NCBI GenBank assembly: GCA_038025085.1
Contig: CM076139.1
Span: 49,766,807-49,830,806, forward strand
Reading direction: 5' to 3'
Length of the DNA stretch: 64,000 nt
Origin: Tetragonia tetragonoides
Taxonomy: Eukaryota; Streptophyta; Magnoliopsida; Caryophyllales; Aizoaceae
The notes beneath the pieces were generated by a model. The model made no database searches. It was given only the letters and a program-made list of their open reading frames with translations, and was not told where the DNA came from. The translations under genes and the position numbers were made by a program. This document shows positions 12,470 to 25,039 of this stretch, piece by piece. How positions within the stretch are numbered: position 1 is the first letter of the stretch; every line of letters begins with the position of its first letter.

Positions 12470-15239
12470 TCAAAAGTTAACAGATGAATACGAGCTTGTG
12501 TGATGGTAAGTAGGTCCTCTAAACCTTTGCACCAACGACATGACTAAACTCTGCAAAATTTTAAATTGAAGACAGTAACTAGATGTGCAGACTAGCAAAG
12601 GATTTAAGCCCACATGGATGGGACACACAAATGGTATAAGATACGCGATCAACTTGACCACAATACAATAACACACCAGAAACAAAAAATAAATAAAATA
12701 AAAGCTTAAAACACGAGTCCAACAATCAACATAAAAGTTTACTCAATCCAAGCATTTTCCCAGTATTTCAGAGTCTGTTAGTTACATGTTAGCAATGGAT
12801 GGAAGGAGCCATGGGATACTCATCATAAGAGGATATCATACCTTTGTTCTATATGGTATGCTAGTCCAGAAATCTATGTTTGGGATAACCTGAAAAAGCA
12901 GAGGCAACATAAAAGCCACAAAGAATTAAGCCACAAGAAAGATATACCAGAACCATAACCAAAGCAGTGCATTAGAATTAGCCGCTCCTACGCATGAGTT
13001 TACTCAACTCTAGTGAGAACACAAGTACTACTCAAGCCACAACAGCAGAATATACAGCATTACAAAGCTCCATAGGATTCAGAAAAGAATCATAACGCCC
13101 AGTTTGGATCCCACCTCTGATAGGCTAGGGAGATCCAAATGTATGCAGCCTTACCCCATCGAAAGTCGAAACTAGGAAAGAGGGTGCTCAACCAATTATG
13201 AATCAAAGTTATCAAATTTAATCCAGCATAAAGAGTGCAGACAGACATAGAAAATTAATGCTTAAAAAACGAGTTCATAAGTCATAACCAACAAATGGAA
13301 TCAGTTCAAGCAGAAGGCATACATCTAAACCACGAATCCCGAGGAAGAAAAACCTGTACACTGCACCAACCAGCAGGTAGGCTATGAATGCACACAGCAA
13401 TCTGAGACCAAAGGAAACACTCAAAAGTGTCAAAGAAAAGTCTAACGAGAATGTGCAGATGCATGACTCTTGAAACCCTCTAAAATAGATAGACAAATTA
13501 AGTACTCACAATGTCAAAAGAACACGAAAGAAACCCCAGCCTTTCCCATGAACTGCTGCAATCTTGGGACAGCCTGAGGGATGCCTTAGCACAGTAGCCT
13601 GCCAAAAGGACAAAAGAAAGCGAAGCATCTTAATCTGAATCCAGACACTTAGTAAGCAGTTAAGCACTGACCCACTCATGAAATATGACGACACATGATT
13701 GTCAATTGATGCAATTAGGGATTCATCTCAAAATTCTCAACATATGATCTCTATAAAGTGTTTTTTTAGCAGAATTTAAGCCCATGCAACCTTTGTTAAT
13801 AGGCTAAAAGTATAATGAGGGGGGCACAATTCTCACAGAAGACAGAGAATGGATGCAATGGAGAACACTAGTCAATCCAGTGTACAGAAAATGAAAAACC
13901 ACCTCAACCTTTGTCATGATCAAGGTCCTCAAATCATGTCTTTGGAGTTCTATCGCTCCAAATTTAATGCACAAAACCCCATTTAGTCATGAATCATGAT
14001 TCATCTCAACTAGATCTACAGCTGAACTAGGCGATAATATTCTGTTAAAGTTACTGAAATATAATTGACTTCAACAGCTCCACAAGATATCAGTCAGAAT
14101 TGCTCATTAATACATATACATTCAACCCATCCTCTAATATACCACAGGTATGACCTTGATGAGTTTCTCCAACTTTGTCTTCAAGGGAATGGTGATCAAA
14201 ACATATAAACTTTATTTCAGCCATAGTTACTTATCACACCAGGACACTCAACATCAACATTGCCCCAGGTGTGGTAGGGACACCAGAACATTCTACTTTC
14301 CTGAAATGCCTTGGTTGCCACATAATCCTTAAAATTTAATTGTTACTCCAAAGTGGTTTCTCAACCACCAACCCCAAAGAAACAAACGTCAAGGGCCACA
14401 AACAAGGATTCAAATAGCAACAGTGGATGCGGTCGTGATACGGTAACAGTCTTGAATTATGTAAGCATACTTTCGCGGTAATGCATAAAGGTTCACATCT
14501 CACACAATGTAATTTTGCAGTTTGGGACTTTGGGTGAGCTCAAAAGCCGCTGTCATGCTGCCTAGTCACCTCGTGGTGGCAGCTTTGATTCCGCAACCAT
14601 AGGTAAGATTCACTAGCCCTCACCTACACAATCAGCATAAAGCTATGTAGTACAGATCTCTATGTTTCTCCACGTATCAGAGGCATTCAGTATCTGACAT
14701 CGACAAGAGCATACATAACAGGATATGGACTGTCTATTCCTTGTTAAAAGGAGTAACAAAAAAAAAATTACAAGTAGCATTCCTCCTTTGAATGAGTCCC
14801 ACATAAACCACAAAAATCAGCACCATAAATGGAATGGGAGATTAACTTGTCGAACTTCTGGCTTACTGAACTAATAATTCATCCACGGTACACATACTAC
14901 ATATCCTAGTTATCATGCGTCGTGTGTAGTATGTGTACTCAGATGACACAATCTGTTCCTTTTTCATATTAAGATGCGCAATTTGGTGAAAACCACCTTA
15001 ACAATTACACCTTTTGTTCAGTACCCCCTGAACTCTTGCTATTTGTTCAGTACCACCTTTAATGTTACAAACGCCGTGGAAGTCACACCTTAAGTGAATT
15101 TCCAACCAAATCCAAAAATTTTCTTCCCATTTTACCCTCAAGTGTCTAACCCGTGACTTATAAATAATTTGACCAAATAATTAATTAAATTAAACTAACT
15201 AAACTAATTAAACTAAAAGGCAAGCGCATTCTCTCGCTC

Positions 15240-15300
<61 letters not shown>

Positions 15301-18300
15301 CCTGTTTTCCATCATGGACATCAGGCAACTTCGCCACTCTCTCTTCCCCTGTTTTCCAATTTCATCAGCTCTCTCTCTCCTCCCCTGTTTCTCCACCACT
15401 CTCTCTCATCCCACGCCATCACCACCACTGGCCAACACACTTCACTCTTGCAGCCATCATCGCAGCCCGTTCGCTCTCTCTCCTCCCCTGTTCCTAAGCC
15501 CCTAACTCTCCTATCTCGATTATAAAGAACATAGCCAGAAAAAAAAAAAAAAAAAAAAATTAAAGTTGAGTAGAACTTCTTTGTGGGAACAACAATTTCG
15601 CCCATCTTCATCACCGTTATTCTCTCTCCTCAAATTCCGACACAAATCGTCTCCTCATTTTCCATCATCAAGCTCTTCGATTTGACCAAACTAAAAAAAA
15701 AAATGAAAAACTAAACTAAATAAACAATTAAACAAACAATTACACAGAATTGAACTCAAAACCTTCAAAATCAAGCTCAAATTTTGATTCCTTAGGAGCT
15801 CGAAATTCTCAGAATCGAGATCGACATCTTGAAATCGATTTCGCCGGTCTGACATTCAAACGAGAAATTCTGAAACAAAACCGAAAATTAAGACAAAAAG
15901 GGAAAAAATTAAAAAGAAAGAAGGAGAAGCTTAGCTTGGAATCGGCAGATCGGAGCTTCTAAAGCTCATGCATGGCCATTGAAGCTCGCTCGAGATTAAT
16001 CAGAAATATTGTAGAGTCGCCGACCATGGTTCATGGCCGGAAACCACAAATCGGTGGCTTGAGAGCTCGATATATGGTCGCCGGCCAAAAATGGTGGTCG
16101 ACAACCTTTAACTTCATCGCGGCCATGGCTTCGCTGAGTTCTTGTCGCCATTAATGATGATCTTCAGAGCTTGAGAGAGAGATGGAGATGGGTACGAGCT
16201 TGAGAGAGAGAGAGAGAGCGCTGAGCTCATTTGTTTGACAACCTTTAACTTCATCGCGGCCATGGCTTCGCTGAGTTCTTGTCGCCATTAATGACGATCT
16301 TCAGAGCTTGAGAGAGAGATGGAGATGGGTACGAGGTTGAGAGAGAGAGAGAGAGATGCTGAGCTCATTTGTTTTAGTTTTAGTTTAGTTATTTATATTT
16401 ATATTTTTTATTTTTTATTTATTTAATTATTTGGTCAAATCACTTAAAAGTCACGTGAGGGTAAAATGGGAAGAAAATTTTTGGATTTGGTCGGAAATTC
16501 ACTTAAGGGGTGACTTCCACGGCGTTTGTAACATTAAAGGTGGTACTGAACAAATAGCAAGAGTTCAGGGGGTACTGAACAAAAGGTGTAATTGTTAAGG
16601 TGGTTTTCACCAAATTGCGCTATTAAGATAGATGAATCAAGTCTCAGGAACTAATTCAGTTCCCGCAACGAAGTTCAACAGTTTCTGGCAAACAGCCAAG
16701 ATCTTCCCGTACAATATGAGGTATAGCCCTGCATCGAGCATTATAGAGTAGAACTGTACATCAGTACAGTTATTCATTCTTTTGCTTCATTCGTTCCTTC
16801 ATTATTTCTTTTTCTTTTTTTTCTTTTTTTGGGGGTGGGGCCGGGGGGCGAGGACTCTATGTCGCTAGGACTCGGCTAAGTGTCAGAGTGTCCACTATCC
16901 ACACCCATGTCCTACTCGGCCATTTTTTGAAAATTCTGCATGTTTTTTCCCTTAAACTGGAGTGTCCAGTGTCCATACCCGTGTCGGAGTGTCCAGTACC
17001 CGACACGGGTACTTGAGGCAAAATGAAGAGTCCGAGCAACATAGGGCGGGGTTAGCCAAGCAGGAAAGCTATATCTTTATTTACCATAATTACACAGTGA
17101 AATAGCATAATGCCATGCCGTTTTGTATCTCTTCGGGAAGCAAGATGTCTATATTTATAGTGTTAACACAATGCCAAATATTCATCAATCATCCCATGAC
17201 ACCCAATATTTTCAGCCCACAGGGTTTTAACGTTGAAACAAATCATAAAAAGGAATAGTATAAGGAACTTAGATGTGAGCAACGAGAGTTGCATGTACAC
17301 TTACATAATCACAGGTCCCTAATTTTTCAAATGACTGTGGCTCCTGCAAATAATGAGACATCGTGTGAACTTGCAGTCAGCCATCCATAGGTAGTCATTA
17401 TTTAATATGAGATTCAAGAATCAAGACCCACAATCTTACCTTAAGACCACTTAAGTCACATACAACAGATACTGAAAGTGAACAGTTAGCTTTGTGGTTA
17501 TTGCTTGACATTGTAACATTGACACCCATATCTGGAGTTCTCTTATCTGGTGTACAACACATCAAGAAAATATGATGTGAGAAAGCGTAAGTTGTACTAG
17601 TAACAATATTGTGACACTGTAATCCTAAAGGAGTTTCTCAATTTCTTGGACAATATGAGGTGGTTCCCCACACCTAGATATAAACATGTGCATAAGAATC
17701 AGTCATAAACATGAAGAAAGTATGTCTGACTGAGTTAAGGCTGGCAAAAGCAGTAAGGAAGAAACCATGTCTCTGAAACTTATCCGGAAAAATATAAATG
17801 AGCATACCCATGAGATTGATGTGAAACTTCAAATCACGTCCAATAGCTGAGCAAACATAATAACCTGATAGCAACATGAATAAAATCATAATCATAAATA
17901 TTCAAAGGCATATGTACGACATACCCTCAAAAAAAAAAAAAAAAAAACGACATAGTAAGGGAGAAGGAAATCATCTTCAAGTTCGTGTACAAAAGCCCTA
18001 CAATGGCTTTCATATATTTTAAAGAACCGTCAGTGCTATTGGAACATTTAAGCAGATTAGCGTAGATTGTCAAAACCACAGAGAAGCCAAGAACTAGCTT
18101 GAAACAATTACCAGTTAGAACTCCATAGAAAATTATGAGTATAACAAGAAACCAACTTCCCACAACAAATTTTATCACACATCAGAATATCATCTTGTCC
18201 TTCCCGCTTCCATTAGACTTATGCCCCCTAATGCCTTCTTTTTCTCCAAACTTGCCATTGGCAGCATTTCCTCCTTTATAACTGATAATACATTAGACAT

Positions 18301-21255
18301 TAGACTTGAAGGAAGAAATGAAGTTTCTTCCTGTCAAATCTACAGTTGATCATCCATATATCAGGGATAAAGAGAGGCCCATTTGTTCCAGCAGCTAAAC
18401 CAATACCTTTGCTTCAAAGAGTCAACCAATGTTCTTCAGGCTGCACCCTCCTCAGACCCATAATATTCCCATCCTATTAGATCAAGGGAAAGGAGCAAGA
18501 CTTTAATTCAACAGTAAACTAGGAAGCTAACTGGGAGAGTTCCTTGACTGTGTATTCACATAGGGGGAACAACTGAAGGCATAAACTATGATACAAGAAT
18601 CATTTTCAGTTTGCTCCATCCAATTACTCAGCAGCTCGAGTCCTAGGTACTCTATTGAAAACTAGTTTTGCATGTTTCTATTCAAAGTCAAACCTCAGAC
18701 TGAATTCAAATGTATAAATCAATAAATGTCATACCTGAAAATACAAAGTAAGACTCCTCAAATGTTAGAACTGGAATTAAGTAGCCACCAGCATTTTGTT
18801 TTCTAGATTGCCAATATTTATGAGGGACTGTGGCCAGTGGACTTGTCAGTTGTCACTATATAAAACAAAGCATATCATAATGATAACTTGTTCTGTTCAT
18901 GACTAAGTTCTAACAACTAAAGAAAATTAGGGCAACATCGTATGAGGCTATAATCCTAAAGTTAGCAATCTCCCCAACCCTAACAAAAAAGGGGGTGGGA
19001 GGGGAGGAAGGGGAGGGCTGAGAGAGGAAAAAGCAAAAAGAGAGGAGGAAGTCAAGTAAAAAGCACTCTGGAAAGGAGATCTTACCTCCAGTGTTCTTTG
19101 CTACAAGTGCACTGCAACCCATACCGCAACGTGAAGGACCCCCACAATCCTAACATACAAAAGAAAACTTGACATTATAGACACAGAATTGGAAGAATGG
19201 TTCACATACAAAGACTGAAGATCTTTCTCCCATCCGTCCTTTCTCTAATTCAGAATCTCTTCACTCTACAACTTTGATGAAAAATTGCAAGAAGTTTTAA
19301 ACCCAGGAGAACTTAGGCAAAGCGAAACCATGTGAGTAATGGAATTACTGGTCAAAAATTCTCTGCTTCAGATGTATCAGTAATTCCATTTCTATTCCTC
19401 AAAGTCCCTACAACCTAAAAGCAATCTTGAGACCTCAGGGCACAAAAGCAAGCTTTAGAGAAAATGGCAAAAGAAGTGTGAATTTCACAGTACTACCAGC
19501 TTCTTTTATTAATATTGGTGAGGAAAGCCTCCAGCCTGGGACGAAACTGGTATCTTGGCCTGGCGTAGACTCCCTCCCCCTCCAAAAAGAAGTAAAGAAA
19601 AGAAAACACTGAAGTTTGTTGTGGATGTCAAACCCCTGCCTGAAGCAAAGGTAAGGGAGGAGCTAAACAAGTGTAATCCTTTCCCCCATTTTCTTGGTCA
19701 ATAAGCATGGGCAGACAATTCAGATACAAAAAAAGTAAGGAACTTAAATTAAATACACTAATGTAAAGGAAGAGATGAAACACCTACCCAACAATCAACA
19801 CATCTTGGAGGATCATGATTGAAGATCATCCCATCACAAAGCTACAACAAAACAAATAGGGAAAGGGAACTTCAGCAAGAAATAAAGTGACCAAAATCAG
19901 ATTAGTAACTGGGACAAATACATCTTATTGCAGGACTTGGTCTAGTTATACATGCTAGAACTCTGAAACACAAATCCTAAAATCGAAATCTAACACAAGT
20001 CAGTAGTCCATTACTCATTATGTCAAAACTAAACAAGTACTTGTTTGAGACATTCTTGAGAAACAAATTATCAACCATATTTTTTTTCCAATAAGCTGCT
20101 ATGGGTCATCATTTGATGAGCAGTACACAACTATACAGCATTACAGCTACCCCAGAGAAACAAGTTTGACTGAAATTCAAAGGGTGTGACCTTGTGAAGC
20201 CAACCTGAAACCAGATAATAGTATCATTTGTTGCTGCTTTATAAAACCTGCAAAAGTAACAGGTACAGAAAAATTACATAACCCAGTTTATCTACAGCAT
20301 AAACAGCGGTTTTGAATCAGGTGTATCAACTAAAGGGTAAGCATATATGAAAAAACAATTAAAAGGAGCCAAGTCATATCGTTAGGCAACAACATTAATC
20401 CCAGTAGAAGTACAAAGGCAGATGTTAATCTAGCCCAACATGCAGTGGCACCAAGTATGCTCTTAGCACTTAGCAGAGCCATGAAACCCTCCTACTTGTA
20501 CCCATAAATCAATGAGCCAAGATTCATTCAAAAGTTTCTGCAAGAGACTTTACGTAATTTCCAAAACACAGTGCTTTCTTAGACGATTTTACTGACAATT
20601 TCCCTGATTAAGTTGTTGTATGATTTCCCACACTAAAAAGTCTACTCCCCCAGAAATTAGTCCCTCTATCCATCTTATCATAGTTGCTATGTTGGTTGTA
20701 CATATTTGAACACAACTCCAGTGAAAATCAATAATGTTATACTCCTATTGTCTAAAACCAAACTAATCATCCCTGTTGTTCATCCTCTTTCCCCATAGGG
20801 CCATTACCAGAATTACAAACATCAAGCTCCAACATACAACCCAATAAATTAAAACAGCACTTATAAATGGTTAAAACAAGTAATCAAATTTGGATCAAAT
20901 TACTCTGCAATAGAAATCAAACAAAACCCCAGATACCAAATGCAGCTAAAATTGAGAAAGCAACTGTAACAAGTAAAATATCAAGCACCATTGACAAAAC
21001 CCATTAACAAAATCATCAATTGTAATCAAAGATGGTAATTAAAGCATACCCATCTTCGCTGAGAACACCATGAGGAAATTTCTGAGTGGCAGAAGCTAAG
21101 CTATAACTATACAGCTTGTTGTTCTCAACGGTGCTGTATTCGCAAATAGCAGCATATGCCGGGTTGAAGCTAACTAAGAGCAGAATTGGTAAAATAAAGA
21201 GAGTGAGCTTATTCAGTGAATAATGGGCACTCATCATGGTGCTTCCAAAATCCAA
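12470..21255 (-). CDS. ATG27: ATG27-like type I membrane protein
   Basis: Eleven exons on the minus strand: 21255-21050, 20247-20205, 19841-19788, 19149-19086, 17864-17808, 17546-17440, 17343-17305, 13598-13510, 13401-13323, 12889-12842 and 12550-12470. All junctions are GT-AG with consistent phase; the product is 288 aa. The first ATG is used; a second at codon 7 would shorten it by six residues. A signal peptide (about 15-36, hydrophobic, ending NPAYAA) precedes a cysteine-rich luminal domain resembling mannose-6-phosphate-receptor folds. One membrane helix (about 212-236) and a cytosolic tail follow. The tail ends SYSSVNF, holding a YxxPhi-type signal (Y283-V286) like the YSAV motif I recall for yeast Atg27. 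That protein cycles among Golgi, vacuole and autophagy membranes; the plant role is inference. Intron 7 carries two transposons. Confidence 0.88.
15242..15297. repeat. (CT)n microsatellite inside the MULE
   Basis: About 28 uninterrupted CT dinucleotides followed by CT-rich sequence. It lies within the left third of the Mutator-like element and looks like a 5'-UTR-type pyrimidine tract. Confidence 0.95.
16100..16373. repeat. 137-bp direct tandem repeat inside the MULE
   Basis: Two adjacent copies (16100-16236 and 16237-16373), both beginning gacaacctttaacttcatcg and ending gctgagctcatttgttt. They differ at only a few positions. Each copy contains a GAGA run. Confidence 0.9.
16857..17044. mobile_element. 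Foldback MITE with GTGTCC/GACACGGG words
   Basis: A 188-bp element with inverted ends (ctatgtcgctaggactc at left; the right end is the inverse of ctatgttgctcggactc). Its interior repeats gagtgtccagt, gtgtccac and cgacacggg. Flanks ggcgaggac and ggcggggtt are a weak candidate target duplication. It lies in ATG27 intron 7. A diverged partial relative may lie near 46230-46335. Confidence 0.6.
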
Positions 21256-21504
21256 ATAATCAAATCTAAATGATTCATCATATTCATAGGTTTGACAATG
21301 ATTTCATGTTTAAGAGTCGAATCAAATCTGGACTAAAATCGCTTTTTAATATGTTGGCTGGGGCATTCGCTGGGATTGAAATGAGTTTTTTTTTCATCCC
21401 CCAAGATCAATCACAATATTCAAGGAATTGTTTTAGTACGTTTTTGGTTTTGTGTTCTTTTTTTTTTTGGGCAACTATTTGTTTTGTGTTTTGAGTTTTT
21501 TGTT

Positions 21505-22277
21505 GGCCGCTGTTATTGCCAGGTCGGAAAATACTAATGTCAGACCAACAATTACGTGAGTTGACCAATTTATCCTTTATGTTAATAAGGCAAAACATAT
21601 GTTCTCCCTTCACTATCTTTAATTGCCATGTATTAAAAAAAAATTATGGAAAGACATTATGACTACTAGAATCTTACAATTTAGCAACATAATTTGGAAG
21701 ATCTTTTCTGCAATCTTTCCATACATTATTTTCCCATATATGCTCATGATAGGATTATTGTGATTAATTGACGGGTACTAATACTGGTAGAGAGTTGACA
21801 TCAAATATGGCATCAAGTTGGAGTGTTGCTGCTTGAAAGAACATGTGCGTATTACACAAGGTGCTGATCATACATTATCATATCACCATTATTACTTTAT
21901 GATGATAGTTATGATTGAGTATTGCCTTAGCTGCTTTTATTAAATTGTCCAGTTTGCCGAACAATTATATGTCAGGTAGAATACGTGAGAATACTGGCAT
22001 ATTTCACTTAGCATGAGATATTTTTTGATTAAAATATGGCTATCATTATGATTCAATTCTTAGATACTCAATTTGTAATAAATGGCAAGTGTAGACAAGA
22101 CAATATTATGAAGGAGAGAATATGGGTGTTTTCCATAATTTTATTTGCAAATAAGGTAATTAAAGATAGTGGAGAGAGAACCTGTGTTTTGCCTCATTAA
22201 CATAAAGGGTAAATTGGTCAACTCACGGAATTGTTGACCTGGCATTAGTATTTTCCGACCTGGCAATAACAGCGGCC
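21505..22277. mobile_element. Mutator-like MITE upstream of ATG27
   Basis: A 773-bp element with terminal inverted repeats of at least 120 bp beginning ggccgctgttattgcc; the arms differ by only about ten substitutions. The 8-mer tttttgtt flanks both ends (21497-21504 and 22278-22285) as target duplication. There is no coding capacity. It sits 250 bp upstream of the ATG27 start codon, so it may lie in that gene's promoter. Confidence 0.75.
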
Positions 22278-22357
22278 TTTTTGTTTTATATTTTGGCTGT
22301 CACGGGTTTTGTTTTGTTTTTTTTGTTTTTTTTTTTGTGATTGGGGTGAAGTGAGAG

Positions 22358-22790
22358 TAGAGTTGGAAATTGGGCCGGGCTTGGCCCAAGCTCGCATGGA
22401 CTGGCCCGGGTGTGGGCCAAACTAGTGCCGAGGTGAATGGAGGCCCAAGCCCAGCACTGCTACGGCCCACGAACTACCAGTGCGAGCTCGGTCTTGCAAC
22501 GAAAAAGTTCGGGTACAGCTTCCTACTTTCGCCTCCCCAAAATCAATTATCTCTCCTTCCTACTCCTCAAAATACATCCCCGAATCTCCAACAATTGCAG
22601 CAACTCTCCAATCTCCATTATCTTTCCTTCCTTCTCCCCAAAATACATCCCCACGGGCCAAAACTGGCTAAGGCCCTGCCAGACCCGAGTGGACGGCCCG
22701 GCACGGATTGGTGCCCATCCATGCGGATCAGTGCCGAGTTACGGCGAAACCCGGCCTACGAACGGAATGGACAAGCCTGTGGCACCTCTA
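22358..22790. mobile_element. TAG...CTA MITE with GGCCC words (hAT-like)
   Basis: A 433-bp GC-rich element starting tagagttgg and ending tggcacctcta, flanked by a perfect 8-bp duplication, agtgagag (22350-22357 and 22791-22798). The arms repeat ggcccggg/gggccgggc words in both orientations. The middle holds a direct repeat of about 70 bp (ctccttcctactcctcaaaatacatcccc near 22553 and again near 22626). Open frames across it are composition artefacts. Confidence 0.75.
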
Positions 22791-23536
22791 AGTGAGAGAG
22801 GTAACCTCCCAAATTAAAAAAGGAGAAAAGCAAACAATGATGAGTGATCATCAAGAAAAATATTTAGGTTATACAGAGGATCGAATGATTCCGATTATCA
22901 ATTTTGTGTTTCTGTACCACTTTAAAATTGACTAACCAATATATAGGTAGCTAGATTTGCTTTTCTAACAAATTTGGACCTTCTCATGTTATTCCATATG
23001 AATTAAATATTTTGCATTTGTTAATCAAGAGAAAGAAAACTGAAACTTGAATCACACATTATTAGTTTGCACTTTAGCTTCATAAAAACCGGCTCTTTCT
23101 CTCTCTAGAAACCGACCGCCCACAAGTTCTTCACAAAAACCGTGAGACTCGCCGGCAGCCAGCTTTTCCACTAATCTAAACCCACCTTCGGCTGCCGGCG
23201 AGCCTGATTTACTCTTCTCTGGGCTTCGATCTTTCCATTTCAGCCTCCTTCCTACACATGCAAAGGGCTTTCGACTCTGGGTTATTGAAATAAAGTGTGT
23301 AGCATTTCTTCGTTGTTTTTCAACGATTCGAGGCGATTTGGGGCTGCTCTGCTTTAATCGAGGTTCTGTTTGTTTCTATTCTCGTCTTCTTAGCTTGGAA
23401 TTTCTTGTTGGTTGTTTTCTTCTGTGCTTTGTACTCTGTTTTTCCTGGTTTTGCTGTGCTATATCTCTGGGTATACTTGAGGGTTTAATTGCTATTGGGG
23501 GTCTAGCTTTTCGGTTCGGCTTTGTTTATTTTCACC
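22791..23536 (+). other. Spacer and probable leader of the TPR pseudogene
   Basis: From about 23090 the sequence looks like a plant 5' leader (pyrimidine-rich, GC-richer than its flanks) leading to the ATG at 23537. It contains an exact inverted repeat, ctcgccggcagcc at 23148-23160 and ggctgccggcgag at 23190-23202, which would form a 13-bp stem with a 29-base loop. No gene is supported between 22800 and 23090. Confidence 0.35.
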
Positions 23537-24945
23537 ATGGATGATGATTCTCTCCATTCTGCTCTTATATGTGTCTTTCTTAGTGAGAATTATGATGAGA
23601 ATATAGTCAATTTTATCTCAAATTTGGAGGGTCCTGATCAGATCCTTCCAATTGCTAAGAACATGAGGGGAATTTCAAGTTCAAAGAAAAAAATTATGAA
23701 TTGGCTTCTGTTATTTATGATAAGGCTCTTAAATACTTGTGCTTCTGTACACCACTTTCTGGGAGTGGTGAAATTATTTTTAGAGATTTGGCCTTATCTC
23801 TTATTCTCAACCTTGTTGCTTGCAAACTTAAGCTCCATGAATTTCGAGAGGTTTCATTCTTGTGTTCTATGGTGTTAAATTATGAGTCCGAATAATGTTA
23901 AGGCGTTATACAGAAGGGCTTTAGCTCTGAAGGTCCATAATCCTTAGGGGGCTCAAAGTGATCTTTGTAGAGCTGTTACCATTGACGCACATAATAGTGA
24001 AGTGGTTGGAGAACTTGAAATTGTTAATGCTTTATTGAAATCTAGTTCTAAGGGGAAGAGGCATCTTGATGAAGTATATGATTTGGATTGTGAGAGGAAA
24101 GGAAAAAAGTATTTTTTTCCCAAAATCATCCTCAAGATGACAGCACTATGCAAACGAGCATTCCAGCTAATGTTAGGGATTGTATTGGCAATTCCATGAG
24201 TGAGTCTTACAATGCTAAGCTTAATGATGTTGAAATTCCAGATGCTTGTTCTGAGTGCTCACATATTTCCAATCCAAGCATTGATGTCTCCTCTAATGGG
24301 GGTAGCAAGGAGCTTCCCTTCAAGTTCTTCAATAAGAAACGGAACCAAACAACTTAAGGTTCCTCCTAGTCTATATCAAAAGGTTTTGGATGGACAGGAA
24401 GTCAGTTTCTACCGGCCTTCAACACTATCATTAATGACTATTCGAGTCCGTAGGACTCCTAAAAGTGAGGCCCATGATGGGATGGGTTTATTTTCATGTT
24501 CATCTTCTGTTGACTCCACAAGTACCGGCTCAACTACTACCAATTTAGTGGAGGATAATAAGTATCAGTTCACCAATGTGAAGACAATGGTGGACACTGA
24601 AAATATTGCCCACAAGGTTTCTACCTCTGTGGAGAAGTTTCAATTCATCAATGAGGATGTTGTTTCGGAAAATGACTTTACTGCTCACCAAAATTTCGAT
24701 CTCAAGCATAAGGCCTTGGTCAGCTCCTTCATTTTTGCATCCAGAGCTAAATCCTGTTTGAGATTCTCGCCTACTCATTGCCGACCCCGACAGCTCAAAT
24801 TCTTGAGGTATCAAGAGAAGAATGGTAATATTACTAGTGTTGTTAACAAATCTCTATTTTGCAGGAATTATACTGTTTTCAAACGCAGGTTGACTTTCGG
24901 AGATGGACCCTTAAATAATTTAGAAAGAAGTTTAAATTTTCTTTT
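23537..24945 (+). pseudogene. Intronless TPR-repeat protein pseudogene
   Basis: Starting at ATG 23537, a protein-like reading continues through several frames without introns. MDDDSLHSALICVF runs to about 23690, where a frameshift occurs. Next comes YDKALKYLCF ... LALSLILNLVACKLKLHEF ... SMVLNYESE, then a shift near 23893, NNVKALYRRALAL, and an in-frame stop near 23945. Further shifts fall near 24115 and 24350. The middle matches tetratricopeptide repeats like those of FKBP/TPR co-chaperones. The part after 24350 stays open to 25039 but is not recognised. The absence of introns and an A-rich stretch near 25011-25036 suggest a decayed retrocopy, but a decayed single-exon gene is also possible. 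Confidence 0.7.
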
Positions 24946-25039
24946 TCAGGTGGCCCTGGCTTTGATAGCCTTAGTAAGGTCTTGTAATTTGTTTTGTACT
25001 TTCCTTCTGCCAAAAAAAATAATAATAAAAAAAATTTAG

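Larger units (their letters stand above)
14976..16620. mobile_element. Non-autonomous Mutator-like element (MULE)
   Basis: A 1645-bp element in ATG27 intron 7. Its terminal inverted repeats are about 200 bp, start gcgcaatttggtg, and are nearly identical between ends. A perfect 9-bp target duplication, tattaagat (14967-14975 and 16621-16629), fits Mutator-type integration. The interior has a CT microsatellite, higher GC than its surroundings, a 137-bp direct repeat, and two open frames of 60-70 codons without recognisable domains. No transposase is present. The near-identity of the ends suggests a recent insertion. Confidence 0.85.

Noticed and set aside
15750..16154. Two small plus-strand genes
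   Set aside because: They lie inside the Mutator-like element, partly across its repeated segments, and have no recognisable domains. They are better described as element interior.
22370..22817. Overlapping 141- and 126-codon frames
   Set aside because: Both lie inside a GC-rich MITE with an 8-bp target duplication; the openness follows from composition and repeats.
24200..25039. 279-codon open frame as an intact gene
   Set aside because: It begins mid-way in a TPR-like pseudogene whose earlier part lies in other frames. Its first 50 codons are out of frame with the protein-like reading, so it is a fragment of the decayed copy.
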